A stretch of DNA of 64,000 nt from Falsiroseomonas oleicola. Lineage in GTDB: Bacteria > Pseudomonadota > Alphaproteobacteria > Acetobacterales > Acetobacteraceae. Made by a program: the position numbers and the translations under genes. Shown piece after piece: positions 1-7,599 of the stretch (positions are counted from its first letter, which is position 1; every line of letters starts with the position of its first letter). Under the pieces are notes generated by a model that ran no database searches, was not told where the DNA came from, and saw only the letters and a list, made by a program, of their open reading frames with translations. Location of the stretch: contig NZ_JAERQM010000004.1 in NCBI RefSeq assembly GCF_019029495.1, forward strand, positions 186,294 to 250,293. The letters are read 5' to 3'.

Positions 1-378
1 AAGGCCGCCGCGCCGAAGAAGGCCGCCGCTGCCAAGAAGCCGGCCGCGAAGAAGGCCGCCGCGCCGAAGAAGGCCGCCGCTGCCAAGAAGCCGGCCGTGA
101 AGAAGGCCGCCGCGCCGAAGAAGGCCGCTGCCGCCAAGAAGCCGGCGCCGAAGAAGGCTGCCGCGCCGAAGAAGGGCGCTGCCGCGAAGAAGGCGGTCGC
201 GCCGAAGAAGGCCGCTGCGCCGCGCAAGCCGTCACCGACCGCCGCCGCGAAGGCCGCCTCCTCGGCGCGCTCCGACGCCGCGCGCAAGGGCGCCGCGACC
301 CGCGCCGCGAAGAAGGCCGCCGCCGCGGCCGCTGCTGCCGCCGAGGCGCCCGCGCCGACGCCCGAGGCCGCCTCCTAA
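1..378 (+). CDS. Lys/Ala-rich histone H1-like protein (5' end outside window)
   Basis: The reading frame is open at the left edge, so the true start is not in the window; a GTG at 97 is in frame but lies inside the repeats. The 125 visible residues are almost entirely alanine, lysine and proline, built from loose repeats of the type APKKAAA and AAKKPA, ending in an Ala/Pro/Glu tail. No globular domain is visible. Such tails occur in bacterial histone H1-like proteins and in PhaF-type granule/nucleoid proteins, which bind DNA non-specifically through the lysines. DNA binding is inferred from composition only, and which family the missing N-terminus belongs to cannot be told. Confidence 0.75.
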   Translation, partial: KAAAPKKAAAAKKPAAKKAAAPKKAAAAKKPAVKKAAAPKKAAAAKKPAPKKAAAPKKGAAAKKAVAPKKAAAPRKPSPTAAAKAASSARSDAARKGAATRAAKKAAAAAAAAAEAPAPTPEAAS

Positions 379-393
379 GCCTCAGCCGGGACA

Positions 394-437
394 CTGGACC
401 CTGATGCGTTCACCTTCGTTCACGCATCAGGGTCCAG
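394..437. repeat. 16-bp perfect inverted repeat, 12-nt loop
   Basis: The arm CTGGACCCTGATGCGT (394-409) is exactly repeated in reverse complement at 422-437, around a 12-nt loop. It sits 15 nt after the stop codon of the lysine-rich protein. It could act as a transcription terminator, although no T-run follows, or be a dispersed palindromic element. Confidence 0.7.
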
Positions 438-498
438 CGCTGTTGGATCCCCGGGATTCAGACTTTTCGCTAATTTCACCTCAAGTCATCCCGCTCGA

Positions 499-540
499 GC
501 GAAAAGGCGTCGTCCGCTTGCGGGCGGCGCCCTTTTCGCG
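499..540 (+). terminator. Hairpin with CCCTTTT tail, possible terminator
   Basis: GCGAAAAGGCG at 499-509 can pair with CGCCCTTTTCGC near 528-539, with one extra G, and an inner CCGC/GCGG pair closes the stem. It lies upstream of the acetyltransferase gene, so it may end transcription coming from the left. The stem is imperfect and the T-run is inside it, so this is a weak call. Confidence 0.35.
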
Positions 541-556
541 TTCAAGGCCCATCGCC

Positions 557-1027
557 ATGACCTGCTACATCGCTCCCTTGCCGCGCGATCAGCGCCACCG
601 ACTGGCGCCGCTGCTGGCGCTCTACGCCGCCGAGATGCGCGACGTGCTCAACGGCGCCGCCAGCGCGACACCGGAGGCCCAGGCGGCGCTGCTGGCGCGG
701 CATCCGGCCGCGGAGGTGCTGCTGGCGGAGGATGCCGCCGGCACGCCGCTCGGCTTCGCCATCCTGTTCGACCTGCCGGAGGTGGTCTTCGCCCGGCATT
801 GCGGCATGCTCGACGACCTGTTCGTGCGGCCGGAGGCGCGCGGCCAGGGCGTCGCCCGCGCGCTGATCGCCGCCGCGGTGGCCATGGGCACGACCCGGGG
901 CTGGAGCCATCTGCGCTGGATCGTGCCGGAGGGCGATGTGGGCGCCATCGCGCTGTATGAGCGCATCGCCAGCCGCGCCGACTGGCGCAGCTATGTGGTG
1001 CGGATCGACCCCGCGGCTTCCTTGTAG
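557..1027 (+). CDS. GNAT family N-acetyltransferase
   Basis: A 156-residue protein of typical single-domain GNAT length. The acetyl-CoA-binding motif is visible in the middle: a beta strand DDLFVRPEARGQGVARAL containing the R-G-Q-G-V-A pyrophosphate loop, followed by an alpha helix and a C-terminal IALYERI segment, the usual position of the conserved tyrosine. The ATG at 557 is chosen because the residues before it in the same frame do not resemble protein and run through the upstream hairpin. The acceptor substrate cannot be deduced; the gene stands alone, convergent with the otnC-like gene one base away. Confidence 0.8.
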   Translation: MTCYIAPLPRDQRHRLAPLLALYAAEMRDVLNGAASATPEAQAALLARHPAAEVLLAEDAAGTPLGFAILFDLPEVVFARHCGMLDDLFVRPEARGQGVARALIAAAVAMGTTRGWSHLRWIVPEGDVGAIALYERIASRADWRSYVVRIDPAASL

Positions 1028-1028
1028 C

Positions 1029-1664
1029 TTAGCCGAAGGTCTTCAGCAGGTCGTCCACCTGCACCGCGTTCAGCGCCCGCACGCCGGGCACGCCGCGCAG
1101 CAGCAAGGCGAGGCGCGCCGCTTCCTCCAGCTCCTCCGCCGCATGCACCGCATCGGCCAGGCTGGCGCCGCTGACCACGGGGCCGTGATTGGCGAGCAGC
1201 AGGGCCTTTGCCAGAAGCGCCGCCTGATGCACCGCGGGCTCCATCGCGGAATCGCCCGGCCGGTAATAGGCGACGCAGGGCAGGCGGCGGCCGATGCGCA
1301 TGACGAAATAGGGCGTCAGCGGCGGGATCTCCGCATCACCACCCTCGGGCGCGAGGCAGGAGATGGCGGTGGCGTGGGTGGAATGCAGATGCACCACGGC
1401 GCCTGCCTCCGGCCGTGCCGTCAGCATTGCGCGATGCAGGAAGACTTCCTTGGAAGGCTTGTCGCCCGACAGATGCGCCCAGTCCGGCCCCAGCTTGCTG
1501 ATCCGCGCGGGGTCCAGCCGGCCGAGGCAGGAATTGGTCGGCGTCATCAGATAGCCATCCGCCAGCCGCACGCTGATATTGCCGGCGGTGCCGACGCTGT
1601 AGCCGCGATCGAACAGGCTTTTCGCGAGTTCGGCGAGTTGCGCGCGGGCGGCGTCCTCAGACAT
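1029..1664 (-). CDS. otnC: Class II aldolase, OtnC-like 3-oxo-tetronate 4-phosphate decarboxylase
   Basis: A 211-residue cytoplasmic class II aldolase/adducin-fold protein. The zinc site is visible as His92 and His94 in VVHLHSTHA and His160 in ANHGPVV; the catalytic acid is Glu73 in SKEV. Family members release CO2 from 3-oxo-tetronate 4-phosphate to give dihydroxyacetone phosphate. The immediately preceding gene is the matching kinase OtnK, overlapping by 8 bases, which supports OtnC over fuculose- or ribulose-phosphate aldolases. It is the last gene of a seven-gene run, so the true substrate may be an unusual four-carbon unit produced or consumed by that pathway. Confidence 0.8.
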   Translation of the reverse strand: MSEDAARAQLAELAKSLFDRGYSVGTAGNISVRLADGYLMTPTNSCLGRLDPARISKLGPDWAHLSGDKPSKEVFLHRAMLTARPEAGAVVHLHSTHATAISCLAPEGGDAEIPPLTPYFVMRIGRRLPCVAYYRPGDSAMEPAVHQAALLAKALLLANHGPVVSGASLADAVHAAEELEEAARLALLLRGVPGVRALNAVQVDDLLKTFG

Positions 1665-2916
1665 GCGCGAAGGCCTTCAGGAAGAAGTCGCGCGCGCCGA
1701 AATTGCCGGACTTCAGGGCGAGGTGGATGTTCGCCGGCTCTGCATAGGTCCAGGGCACGCCGGGGTCGATCTCCGCGCCGATGCGCAGCGTCGCCACGCC
1801 CAGCGCCGAGACTACGGCGCCGGAGGTCTCGCCGCCCGCCACCACCAGCCGCCCGACGCCGCGCGCCACCAGCCCCTGCGCCACGGCCGCCAGCGCATGT
1901 TCCACCAGCGCCCCCGCCGCGTCGCGACCGAGCTTCGCCTGCAGCGCCGCCACCTTCTCGGGCGGCGCGCTGGCGGCGATCACCACGGGATGGTCGGCGG
2001 AGAGCTTGCCCTCCACCCAGTCCAGCGCCTGCGCCGCCAGGGCCTTTGCGTCCGGCGTCGCCAGTACATCCAACTCCAGCGTCGGCGCATGATCCCGCGC
2101 AAAGCCGATCTGGCCGAGCGTGGCGCGGGAACAGCTTCCCGCGAGAACGGCGCACATGCCCTTGGCCGGCGGCAGTGCGGCGGCGTCCGGCCGTTCCGGC
2201 AGCAATCCCGCCGCCCGAAAATTCGCCGGCAGGCCCATGGCGATGCCGGACCCGCCCGTGATGAGCGGATGATGCGCCGCGGCCTCCCCGATGGCGACCA
2301 GATGCCCATCGGTCACGGCATCGACGATGGCGTAGCGCCGCCCGCCTTCCGCCATGCGGATCATCGCCTGGCGGATCGCCTGCGATCCCTGTTCCACCAC
2401 GGAGAAGGGCACTAGCCCCACCGCACCCTCCGTCTGCCGGCTGAGCACGCGGACCAGGTTCGCATCCTTCATCGGCGTCAGCGGATGGTTCTCCATGCCG
2501 CTCTCGTTCAGCAGATGCGCGCCAGCGAACAGATGCCCCTGATAGATGCTGCGGCCATTCGCGGGAAAGGCGGGGCAGGCCAATGCGAAGCCGGCGCCGA
2601 GCCGCTTCAGCAGCGCATCCGCGACAGGCCCGATATTGCCCGCATCGGTGCTGTCGAAGGTGGAGCAGTATTTGAAGAAGATCTGCTTCGCGCCCGCCGC
2701 CAGCAAGGCCTCCGCCGCCGCGAGGCTTTCGGCGATGGCCTCCCGGGCCGGCGTGGTGCGCGACTTCAGGGCGATGACGATGGCATCGGCCTCCGGCAAA
2801 GGTCCGGTTGGAACACCGATGACCTGCACCGTCGCCATGCCGTTCTTCACCAGCATGGAGGCGAGGTCGGTGGCGCCGGTGAAGTCATCGGCGATGCAGC
2901 CGAGCAGAAGGGGCAT
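1657..2916 (-). CDS. otnK: 3-oxo-tetronate kinase OtnK (four-carbon acid sugar kinase)
   Basis: A 419-residue protein of the four-carbon acid sugar kinase family (formerly DUF1537). The N-terminal substrate domain carries CIADDFTGATDLASML near residues 7-22. The C-terminal nucleotide-binding domain carries the glycine-rich VVAGGETSGAVVSALG near the end. It phosphorylates 3-oxo-tetronate on the 4-hydroxyl before OtnC decarboxylates it, feeding glycolysis. Usual companions, a dehydrogenase of the LtnD/DenD type and OtnI isomerase, are absent here. Instead the gene starts 6 nt after a methyltransferase gene, suggesting it works with the upstream pathway or was recruited to it. Confidence 0.88.
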   Translation of the reverse strand: MPLLLGCIADDFTGATDLASMLVKNGMATVQVIGVPTGPLPEADAIVIALKSRTTPAREAIAESLAAAEALLAAGAKQIFFKYCSTFDSTDAGNIGPVADALLKRLGAGFALACPAFPANGRSIYQGHLFAGAHLLNESGMENHPLTPMKDANLVRVLSRQTEGAVGLVPFSVVEQGSQAIRQAMIRMAEGGRRYAIVDAVTDGHLVAIGEAAAHHPLITGGSGIAMGLPANFRAAGLLPERPDAAALPPAKGMCAVLAGSCSRATLGQIGFARDHAPTLELDVLATPDAKALAAQALDWVEGKLSADHPVVIAASAPPEKVAALQAKLGRDAAGALVEHALAAVAQGLVARGVGRLVVAGGETSGAVVSALGVATLRIGAEIDPGVPWTYAEPANIHLALKSGNFGARDFFLKAFAHV

Positions 2917-2922
2917 TTTTGT

Positions 2923-3798
2923 TTACTCCTTGGGCGGCAGGCAGAGGACATCGCTGTGGCCGATGCGCACGGACAGCCGGTTCAGACCTGCCTCGGCGCG
3001 GCGGTCCACCGCCCAGTTCAGCAGCTTTGGCCGCGAACGGCGATCCTGCTGCATGGCGGCGCGGGCATGGCCGCTGGCGATGGCGGCGGCCATCTCCGGG
3101 TCCTGGCGCGGAATCCGCCAGTCGCTCGGCGCGCGATGCACGGCATAGCCCTGCGCCGCGAAGGCCGCGGCGATCACCGCCGGCGCGCGCGCGCCCAGCG
3201 CGATGCCGCCAAATCCCTTGTCGCGAAGCTGATCGCGCGCAAAACCGCGCGCCACCAGCGCATCGGTCGGATGCGGCGGGTCGAAGCGCTCCCGCCCCGT
3301 CACGTTCAGTGCGGCATAGAAGGGCAGGCGACGTTTGGCGCAGGCGGCGGCAATACGAAAAATCCAATCCTCGGAAACCAGGTCGCAGAGCGCGGTGTTC
3401 ACCACCGCATCCACCTGCGTCAGCGGCAGGCCCTTCGGCGCGTCCCGCAGATCGGCGACCAGCCCCTCCACCCGCCAGGCCCCGCCCGGCGCATGCACCA
3501 GCAGCGTCTTGCGGGAGGCATAGGTGGCGGGCCAGCCCATCGCCTCCCCGAAATCCGCGGTGGTGGTGAAGGCGCGGCTCAGCAGCCCGCCATCGGCGTC
3601 CACCAGGGTCCAGGCCTGGGCGCGGCCGATCGCCGGCGCCAGCCAGCGCAGCAGCGACCCGGTGCCGGCGCCGAGATCGAGAATGCGCGGCCGCGCCGGC
3701 AGCGCCTCCGCCAGACGTTGCGCGAGGTCCAGGTTGCGTGCGGCCGCATCATGCGGTTCGCGCAGTTCCAGCCAGTCGCCGTCAAAACTCTCCGCCAT
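2923..3798 (-). CDS. Class I SAM-dependent methyltransferase
   Basis: A 291-residue protein with the SAM-binding motif I ILDLGAGTGSLL at residues 39-50, followed by an acidic strand TLVDAD that would hold the ribose, and a later VDAVVNTALCDLV segment in the position of motif II/III. The acceptor is unknown. The ATG at 3798 lies next to the stop of the upstream glycosyltransferase (1 nt between them), and residues further upstream in the frame are a shadow of that gene. Its place between a glycosyltransferase and otnK suggests a tailoring methylation in the same pathway; that is inference. Confidence 0.82.
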   Translation of the reverse strand: MAESFDGDWLELREPHDAAARNLDLAQRLAEALPARPRILDLGAGTGSLLRWLAPAIGRAQAWTLVDADGGLLSRAFTTTADFGEAMGWPATYASRKTLLVHAPGGAWRVEGLVADLRDAPKGLPLTQVDAVVNTALCDLVSEDWIFRIAAACAKRRLPFYAALNVTGRERFDPPHPTDALVARGFARDQLRDKGFGGIALGARAPAVIAAAFAAQGYAVHRAPSDWRIPRQDPEMAAAIASGHARAAMQQDRRSRPKLLNWAVDRRAEAGLNRLSVRIGHSDVLCLPPKE

Positions 3799-3799
3799 C

Positions 3800-4840
3800 T
3801 CAGCCTGCCTTGTCGAGTTCAGCGAGGAAGGCGGTGGCGCGATCCTCCCAGCGCGGCAGCTTCTGGCCGGCGGCCCAGGCGGCCTCCGCCATCTCGGCGC
3901 GCAGATCGGTGTCGAAGATGGCGCGGCGCATCGCCTTGCCGAGGGAGACGACATTGCCGGGCGGCGAGATGACCCCCGCCGCCACCGGCACCACCTCCGC
4001 GATCGCGCCGCCGGCGGTGATGGCCACGGGCACGCCGCGCGCTAGGGCTTCCGCCGCCGCCATGCCATAGCCTTCCCAATGCGTCGCCAGCGCAAACAGG
4101 TCGGTGCCGGCCCAGAGTTTGTCGAGCGTCGGCTGGTCGACCTCCCCGGCGAAGGTCACGCGGCCGGCGAGGCCCAGCTCTTCCGCCAAGGCGAGCAGGC
4201 CATCCGCATGCACCTTGTCGCGCGGCGCACCTGCGATGGTCAGGGACCAGTCGAGATCGGAGAGTCCACCCAGCGCGCGCAGCAGCACGTCATGCCCCTT
4301 GCGCGGCACCAGCGTGCCGATGGCGAGGATGGCGCAGCCCGGCCCACCGGAACCCATGCTGCGCGGCGCCGGATCGGTGCCCGGCTCCACCACGCCGACC
4401 TTTGCGGCATCGACGCCGAATTCCGGCTCCAGCCGCCGCGCGGTCAGCGGGCTGGTGGCGACCAGGCGCGCGAGGTGGGGGAAGATCGCCTGTTCCGCCG
4501 CGCGCAGCGCGTCGCGCACCGGGCCGGGATTGCCGTGTTCCAGCGCCGTCGGGTGATGGATCAGGCCGACCGCGCCGCGCTGCTCCAGCACCTCCAGCAC
4601 CGGCTGGAAGGCGGGCAGGCCGAGGCCGTCGATGATGATCCGCGCCCCCTCCGGCACTTTTTGCAGCGCCGCCCGGGCGCTGGCCAAAGCGGTGGTGTCG
4701 GGCTGGGGGTGCGTGCCCTCCAACTCCAGCACCGTCACCGCATGGCCGAGCGCGCGCAGCCCGGCGACCAGGCGCCGGTCATAGCCATAGCCGCCCGAGA
4801 TGGCGTCGAAGGGCGCGGGGACGAGAAAGGCGATATCCAA
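3800..4840 (-). CDS. Glycosyltransferase family 4 (GT-B fold)
   Basis: A 346-residue cytoplasmic protein. The N-terminal Gly-rich segment (GGYGYDRRLVAGLRALGH) and the C-terminal donor-binding part, GTLVPRKGHDVLLRAL followed by WEGYGMAAAEALARGVPV with the Glu-x7-Glu spacing, are typical of retaining GT4 enzymes using nucleotide sugars. There is no membrane anchor. Unlike most GT4 genes it is not in a polysaccharide cluster: neighbours are a QueD-like protein 2 nt upstream and a methyltransferase 1 nt downstream. This favours glycosylation of a small molecule, as in pterin glycosides of other bacteria, but that is not proven. Confidence 0.85.
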   Translation of the reverse strand: MDIAFLVPAPFDAISGGYGYDRRLVAGLRALGHAVTVLELEGTHPQPDTTALASARAALQKVPEGARIIIDGLGLPAFQPVLEVLEQRGAVGLIHHPTALEHGNPGPVRDALRAAEQAIFPHLARLVATSPLTARRLEPEFGVDAAKVGVVEPGTDPAPRSMGSGGPGCAILAIGTLVPRKGHDVLLRALGGLSDLDWSLTIAGAPRDKVHADGLLALAEELGLAGRVTFAGEVDQPTLDKLWAGTDLFALATHWEGYGMAAAEALARGVPVAITAGGAIAEVVPVAAGVISPPGNVVSLGKAMRRAIFDTDLRAEMAEAAWAAGQKLPRWEDRATAFLAELDKAG

Positions 4841-4842
4841 GG

Positions 4843-5241
4843 TCAGACGGGCCCCTCGAAGGCGGCCCAGGCGATGTGGCTTTCGCGCAGCAGGATCTTG
4901 AGGCCCGTCACCGCCTTGCCGCCATCCCCCAGCACGCCGTCGCGGCAGGCCGCGGCCAGCAGGCCATGGATATGCAGGCAGAGATATTCGGTCGTGGTGT
5001 TCTTGCCGGCGAAGGCGTCCTCCGCATCCAGGTTGCGGTAGTCCATCGGCGCGAGAATGGCGCGCAGATGATCCTTCGCCAGGCCAATATCCACCAGCAG
5101 ATGCAGGTCATCGAGCTGCGGCGCGCGGAACTCGGCTTCGACGATGAAGGTCGCGCCGTGCAGCCGCTGCGCCGGGCCGAAGGCTTCGCCGCGGAAGGAA
5201 TGCGCGATCATGATGTGATCGACGACGGTCAGGCTGAACAT
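4843..5241 (-). CDS. QueD/6-pyruvoyl-tetrahydropterin synthase-like protein, active site altered
   Basis: A 132-residue protein of T-fold QueD/PTPS length. Recognisable anchors are AHSF (His14), RLHGATF (His28), LVDIG, the MDYRNL segment and LLRESHIAW (Glu120). Hand alignment to E. coli QueD, from memory, shows that the catalytic Cys is Ala24, the third zinc His is Ala30 and the catalytic His after Asp67 is Tyr68; two zinc histidines and the substrate-anchoring Glu remain. It is therefore unlikely to make 6-carboxytetrahydropterin by the usual route. There are no queC/queE/queF neighbours, so a queuosine role is not supported. It may bind a pterin-like ligand in the operon's own pathway. Confidence 0.75.
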   Translation of the reverse strand: MFSLTVVDHIMIAHSFRGEAFGPAQRLHGATFIVEAEFRAPQLDDLHLLVDIGLAKDHLRAILAPMDYRNLDAEDAFAGKNTTTEYLCLHIHGLLAAACRDGVLGDGGKAVTGLKILLRESHIAWAAFEGPV

Positions 5242-5248
5242 GAAGGGC

Positions 5249-6232
5249 TCATTCCTTGGAATAGGTCACGACGGGGCAGAGCGGCTGATGTGCCCCCGAT
5301 GGCGGCGACAGCAAGGCGTCCAGCGCCTGCGGCAGGTCGGCGAAGGCGGTGTCGGGCCCGAGCAGCGCGTCCAGCCGCGCATCCTCCAGCAGGGACAAAG
5401 CGAGCGCCAGCCTTTCGCCATGCGTGCGCCGGCCGCGCATGGCGGGGGCGACATGGCCGACCTGGGTGGAGATCAGCGACAGGCGCCTGGCGTGAAAGGC
5501 CTCGCCCAGCGGCAATTCCGCCAGGCGGTCGCCGAACCAGGAGGCCTCGACCACGCGCCCCTCGAAGCCGCAGCGCGACAGGGCTAGGCGCAGACCCTCG
5601 GCGCTGGCGGAGGCGTGGATCACCAGGTCGCGCTCGCCGGGCGCATCCTCCGGCGCGCAGAAGCTTGCGCCGAAATCCTCGGCGATGGCGCGCCGCGAGG
5701 CATCCGTGTCGCAGGCCCACAGGTCGAGGCCGGGGATGCGGCCGAGCAGATAGGTCACCAGCAACCCGACCACGCCGCAGCCCACCACCAGCACCCGCTC
5801 GCCAACCAGGGGCCGGGCGTCCCAGAGAATATTGACCGCCGTTTCCATATTCGCGCCGAGCACGGCGCGGCGGTCGGGCACGTCATCCGGGATGGGGATG
5901 CACATGGCAGCCGGCGCCACGAAGGCGTCGTGATGCGGATGCAGGCAGAAGATGCGCCGCCCATGCAGATGCGACGGCCCCGCCTTCACCGTGCCGACCG
6001 CGGCATAGCCATAGGAGAGCGGCGCGGGGAAGTCGCCATATTGCAGCGGCGCGCGCATCGCCGGCCATTGGCTCTCCGGCACCCGGCCGGAGAAGACCAG
6101 CCGTTCCGTCCCGCGCGAAATGCCGGAGGCCGAGGTGACCACCAGCGCCTGGTCGGGGCCGGGCACCTCCAGCTCCTGTTCGCGCAGCTCCGCCTGGAAG
6201 GGGGCGGTGATCCAGAGGGCCTTAGCCTTCAT
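5249..6232 (-). CDS. MDR-family dehydrogenase, BchC-like, lacking catalytic zinc ligand
   Basis: A 327-residue medium-chain dehydrogenase/reductase. The dinucleotide-binding motif is VLVVGCGVVGLL, followed by CDTD at the end of the second strand, suggesting NAD(H). Where zinc-dependent alcohol dehydrogenases have GICGSD, this protein has SGISRGTE, so the catalytic cysteine is a serine; the same SGIS-GTE pattern is what I recall for BchC, the bacteriochlorophyllide dehydrogenase. No bch genes are present. The next gene starts 7 nt downstream, and the upstream gene overlaps by 4 nt. A role as side-chain ketone/alcohol oxidoreductase in the pathway is inferred. Confidence 0.78.
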   Translation of the reverse strand: MKAKALWITAPFQAELREQELEVPGPDQALVVTSASGISRGTERLVFSGRVPESQWPAMRAPLQYGDFPAPLSYGYAAVGTVKAGPSHLHGRRIFCLHPHHDAFVAPAAMCIPIPDDVPDRRAVLGANMETAVNILWDARPLVGERVLVVGCGVVGLLVTYLLGRIPGLDLWACDTDASRRAIAEDFGASFCAPEDAPGERDLVIHASASAEGLRLALSRCGFEGRVVEASWFGDRLAELPLGEAFHARRLSLISTQVGHVAPAMRGRRTHGERLALALSLLEDARLDALLGPDTAFADLPQALDALLSPPSGAHQPLCPVVTYSKE

Positions 6233-7032
6233 GGTGCGGTCGTCTCCTCGCAGATGCCCAGTTCCTCGCAGATTCCGGGCTGGGCGCGGTGCAGCGCGAT
6301 GTCGAACAGCATGTCCTCCCCGATTGCATGCGGCGTCCAGCGGAAGCGCAGCCCATCGGCGATGCGGCCGGCGCTGGGCAGGGTGAAGGCGGGAATGCCG
6401 GAGCCGAGGATGATCGGCGCCACCGTCAGATGCAGCCGGTCGAGGCAGCCGGCGGCGAGAAAGGCGGAGACGGTCCGCCCGCCCCCCTCCACGAATATCC
6501 TTCTCAGATTCCGCGCCGCGAGTTCGCGGAGCAGGGCGGGGAGGTCGGGGCCGTCTGGCTGGTACAGCACCTCGGCCAGGCCGTGGGTGGCGGGACCCTC
6601 GGCGCTGGTCACCAACAGGGTCGGCGCCGCGCCATCCGAAAACACCTTATGCGTGGCGGGCAGGCGGCGGCGGGGGTCCAGCACCACGCGGACCGGGTTG
6701 GGGCCGGAGACCTCCCGCGTCGTCAGGCGCGGATCGTCATGATGCACGGTGCCGCCGCCCACCATCACCACGTCGCACAGCGCGCGCAGCCGATGCGTGT
6801 GCAGGATGTCGCCGCGCCCGCCGATCCATTGCGAGGCGCCATTGGCGCAGGCGATGCGGCCATCCAGCGTCTGCGCCAGCCGGCCGATCACGACGCAGCC
6901 ATCCGGCGCTTCGGGCGCGGCGAGCAGCGGCGTGAACAGGTCGCCGAAGGCGCCGCGTGGCACGGCTGCGCCCTGCCGCGCGGCCAGCAGCGCGGTCCAG
7001 TCTTCCGTCTCGGAGGTGATGGCGTGGTTCAT
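6229..7032 (-). CDS. RibD C-terminal-type reductase (dihydrofolate reductase fold)
   Basis: A 267-residue protein that matches the reductase half of RibD: LAQTLDGRIA, SQWIGGRGD, LRALCDVVMVGGGTVHHDDPRL, PVRVVLDP and IFVEGGGRT are in the expected order. The zinc deaminase half of RibD is absent, so it is not a complete riboflavin enzyme. RibD_C proteins reduce a ribosylamino-pyrimidine with NADPH; related reductases act on other pterin- or pyrimidine-like compounds. It is the first gene of a run of seven closely spaced genes, with an ATGA overlap to the dehydrogenase that follows. Confidence 0.82.
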   Translation of the reverse strand: MNHAITSETEDWTALLAARQGAAVPRGAFGDLFTPLLAAPEAPDGCVVIGRLAQTLDGRIACANGASQWIGGRGDILHTHRLRALCDVVMVGGGTVHHDDPRLTTREVSGPNPVRVVLDPRRRLPATHKVFSDGAAPTLLVTSAEGPATHGLAEVLYQPDGPDLPALLRELAARNLRRIFVEGGGRTVSAFLAAGCLDRLHLTVAPIILGSGIPAFTLPSAGRIADGLRFRWTPHAIGEDMLFDIALHRAQPGICEELGICEETTAP

Positions 7033-7086
7033 GCGTGGGGAATGCTATGCCGAAGCGGCGGGATTGCGGCAACGGCGCAGGCCGCT

Positions 7087-7599
7087 TCAGCGCAGCGCCA
7101 CGCCTGGAAACAGCGGAAGCAGCAACTCGGCCGCCAGCCCCGCCAGCAGGGGCAGGGAAAAGCTCGCCAGCAGCCGCACGACGATAAAGCGCCCGCCGAG
7201 GATCGGAAGTTCCCAGGCCAGCGTCCGGTGCAGGCCGAGAATCGCCCAGCCGGAAATCAGCGCCACCATCTGCGAAGGCCCGGCCCCCGCCTTCAGAAAG
7301 CCCAGCACCAGCGGGAAGGCGACGAAGGGTCCGCCCGGCATGGCGCCGCCGGCTACGGAGGCCAGCAGAATGCCGATGAAGCCGCTATCCGGACCGAGCC
7401 AGCGTTCCGCCCAGCCGGCCGGAATCAGCTCCGCCAGGAAGGCCGCCATGGGCAGCGCCATCAGCATCACCGGCAGCACCCGCCAGAGCGCGGTGCCCGC
7501 ATCGGCCACCGCCCGCCGGCCCACCGCCGGGCTGCGCCGCAGGCACAGCCCCAGCGCGCCGAGTGCCACCACCCAGATGGCGATCACGCCGAAGCTCAT
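7087..7599 (-). CDS. Small inner-membrane permease-like protein, second of a paralogous pair
   Basis: A 170-residue, very hydrophobic protein with about five predicted membrane segments. Its core, SVAGGAMPGGPFVAFPLVL followed by LAWELPILG, is clearly paralogous to the gene before it. The start ATG at 7599 overlaps the stop of that gene (ATGA). The arrangement looks like the two halves of a YraQ/DUF318-type permease encoded separately; such permeases normally have two internal repeats. The substrate is unknown. Only 54 nt separate its end from the reductase-led operon, so cotranscription is possible. Confidence 0.7.
   Translation of the reverse strand: MSFGVIAIWVVALGALGLCLRRSPAVGRRAVADAGTALWRVLPVMLMALPMAAFLAELIPAGWAERWLGPDSGFIGILLASVAGGAMPGGPFVAFPLVLGFLKAGAGPSQMVALISGWAILGLHRTLAWELPILGGRFIVVRLLASFSLPLLAGLAAELLLPLFPGVALR

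Noticed and set aside
4843-5241. Assignment as queuosine enzyme QueD
   Set aside because: Key active-site residues are replaced and no other queuosine genes are nearby.
6229-7032. Assignment as riboflavin enzyme RibD
   Set aside because: The deaminase domain is absent and there are no rib neighbours; only the reductase fold is supported.
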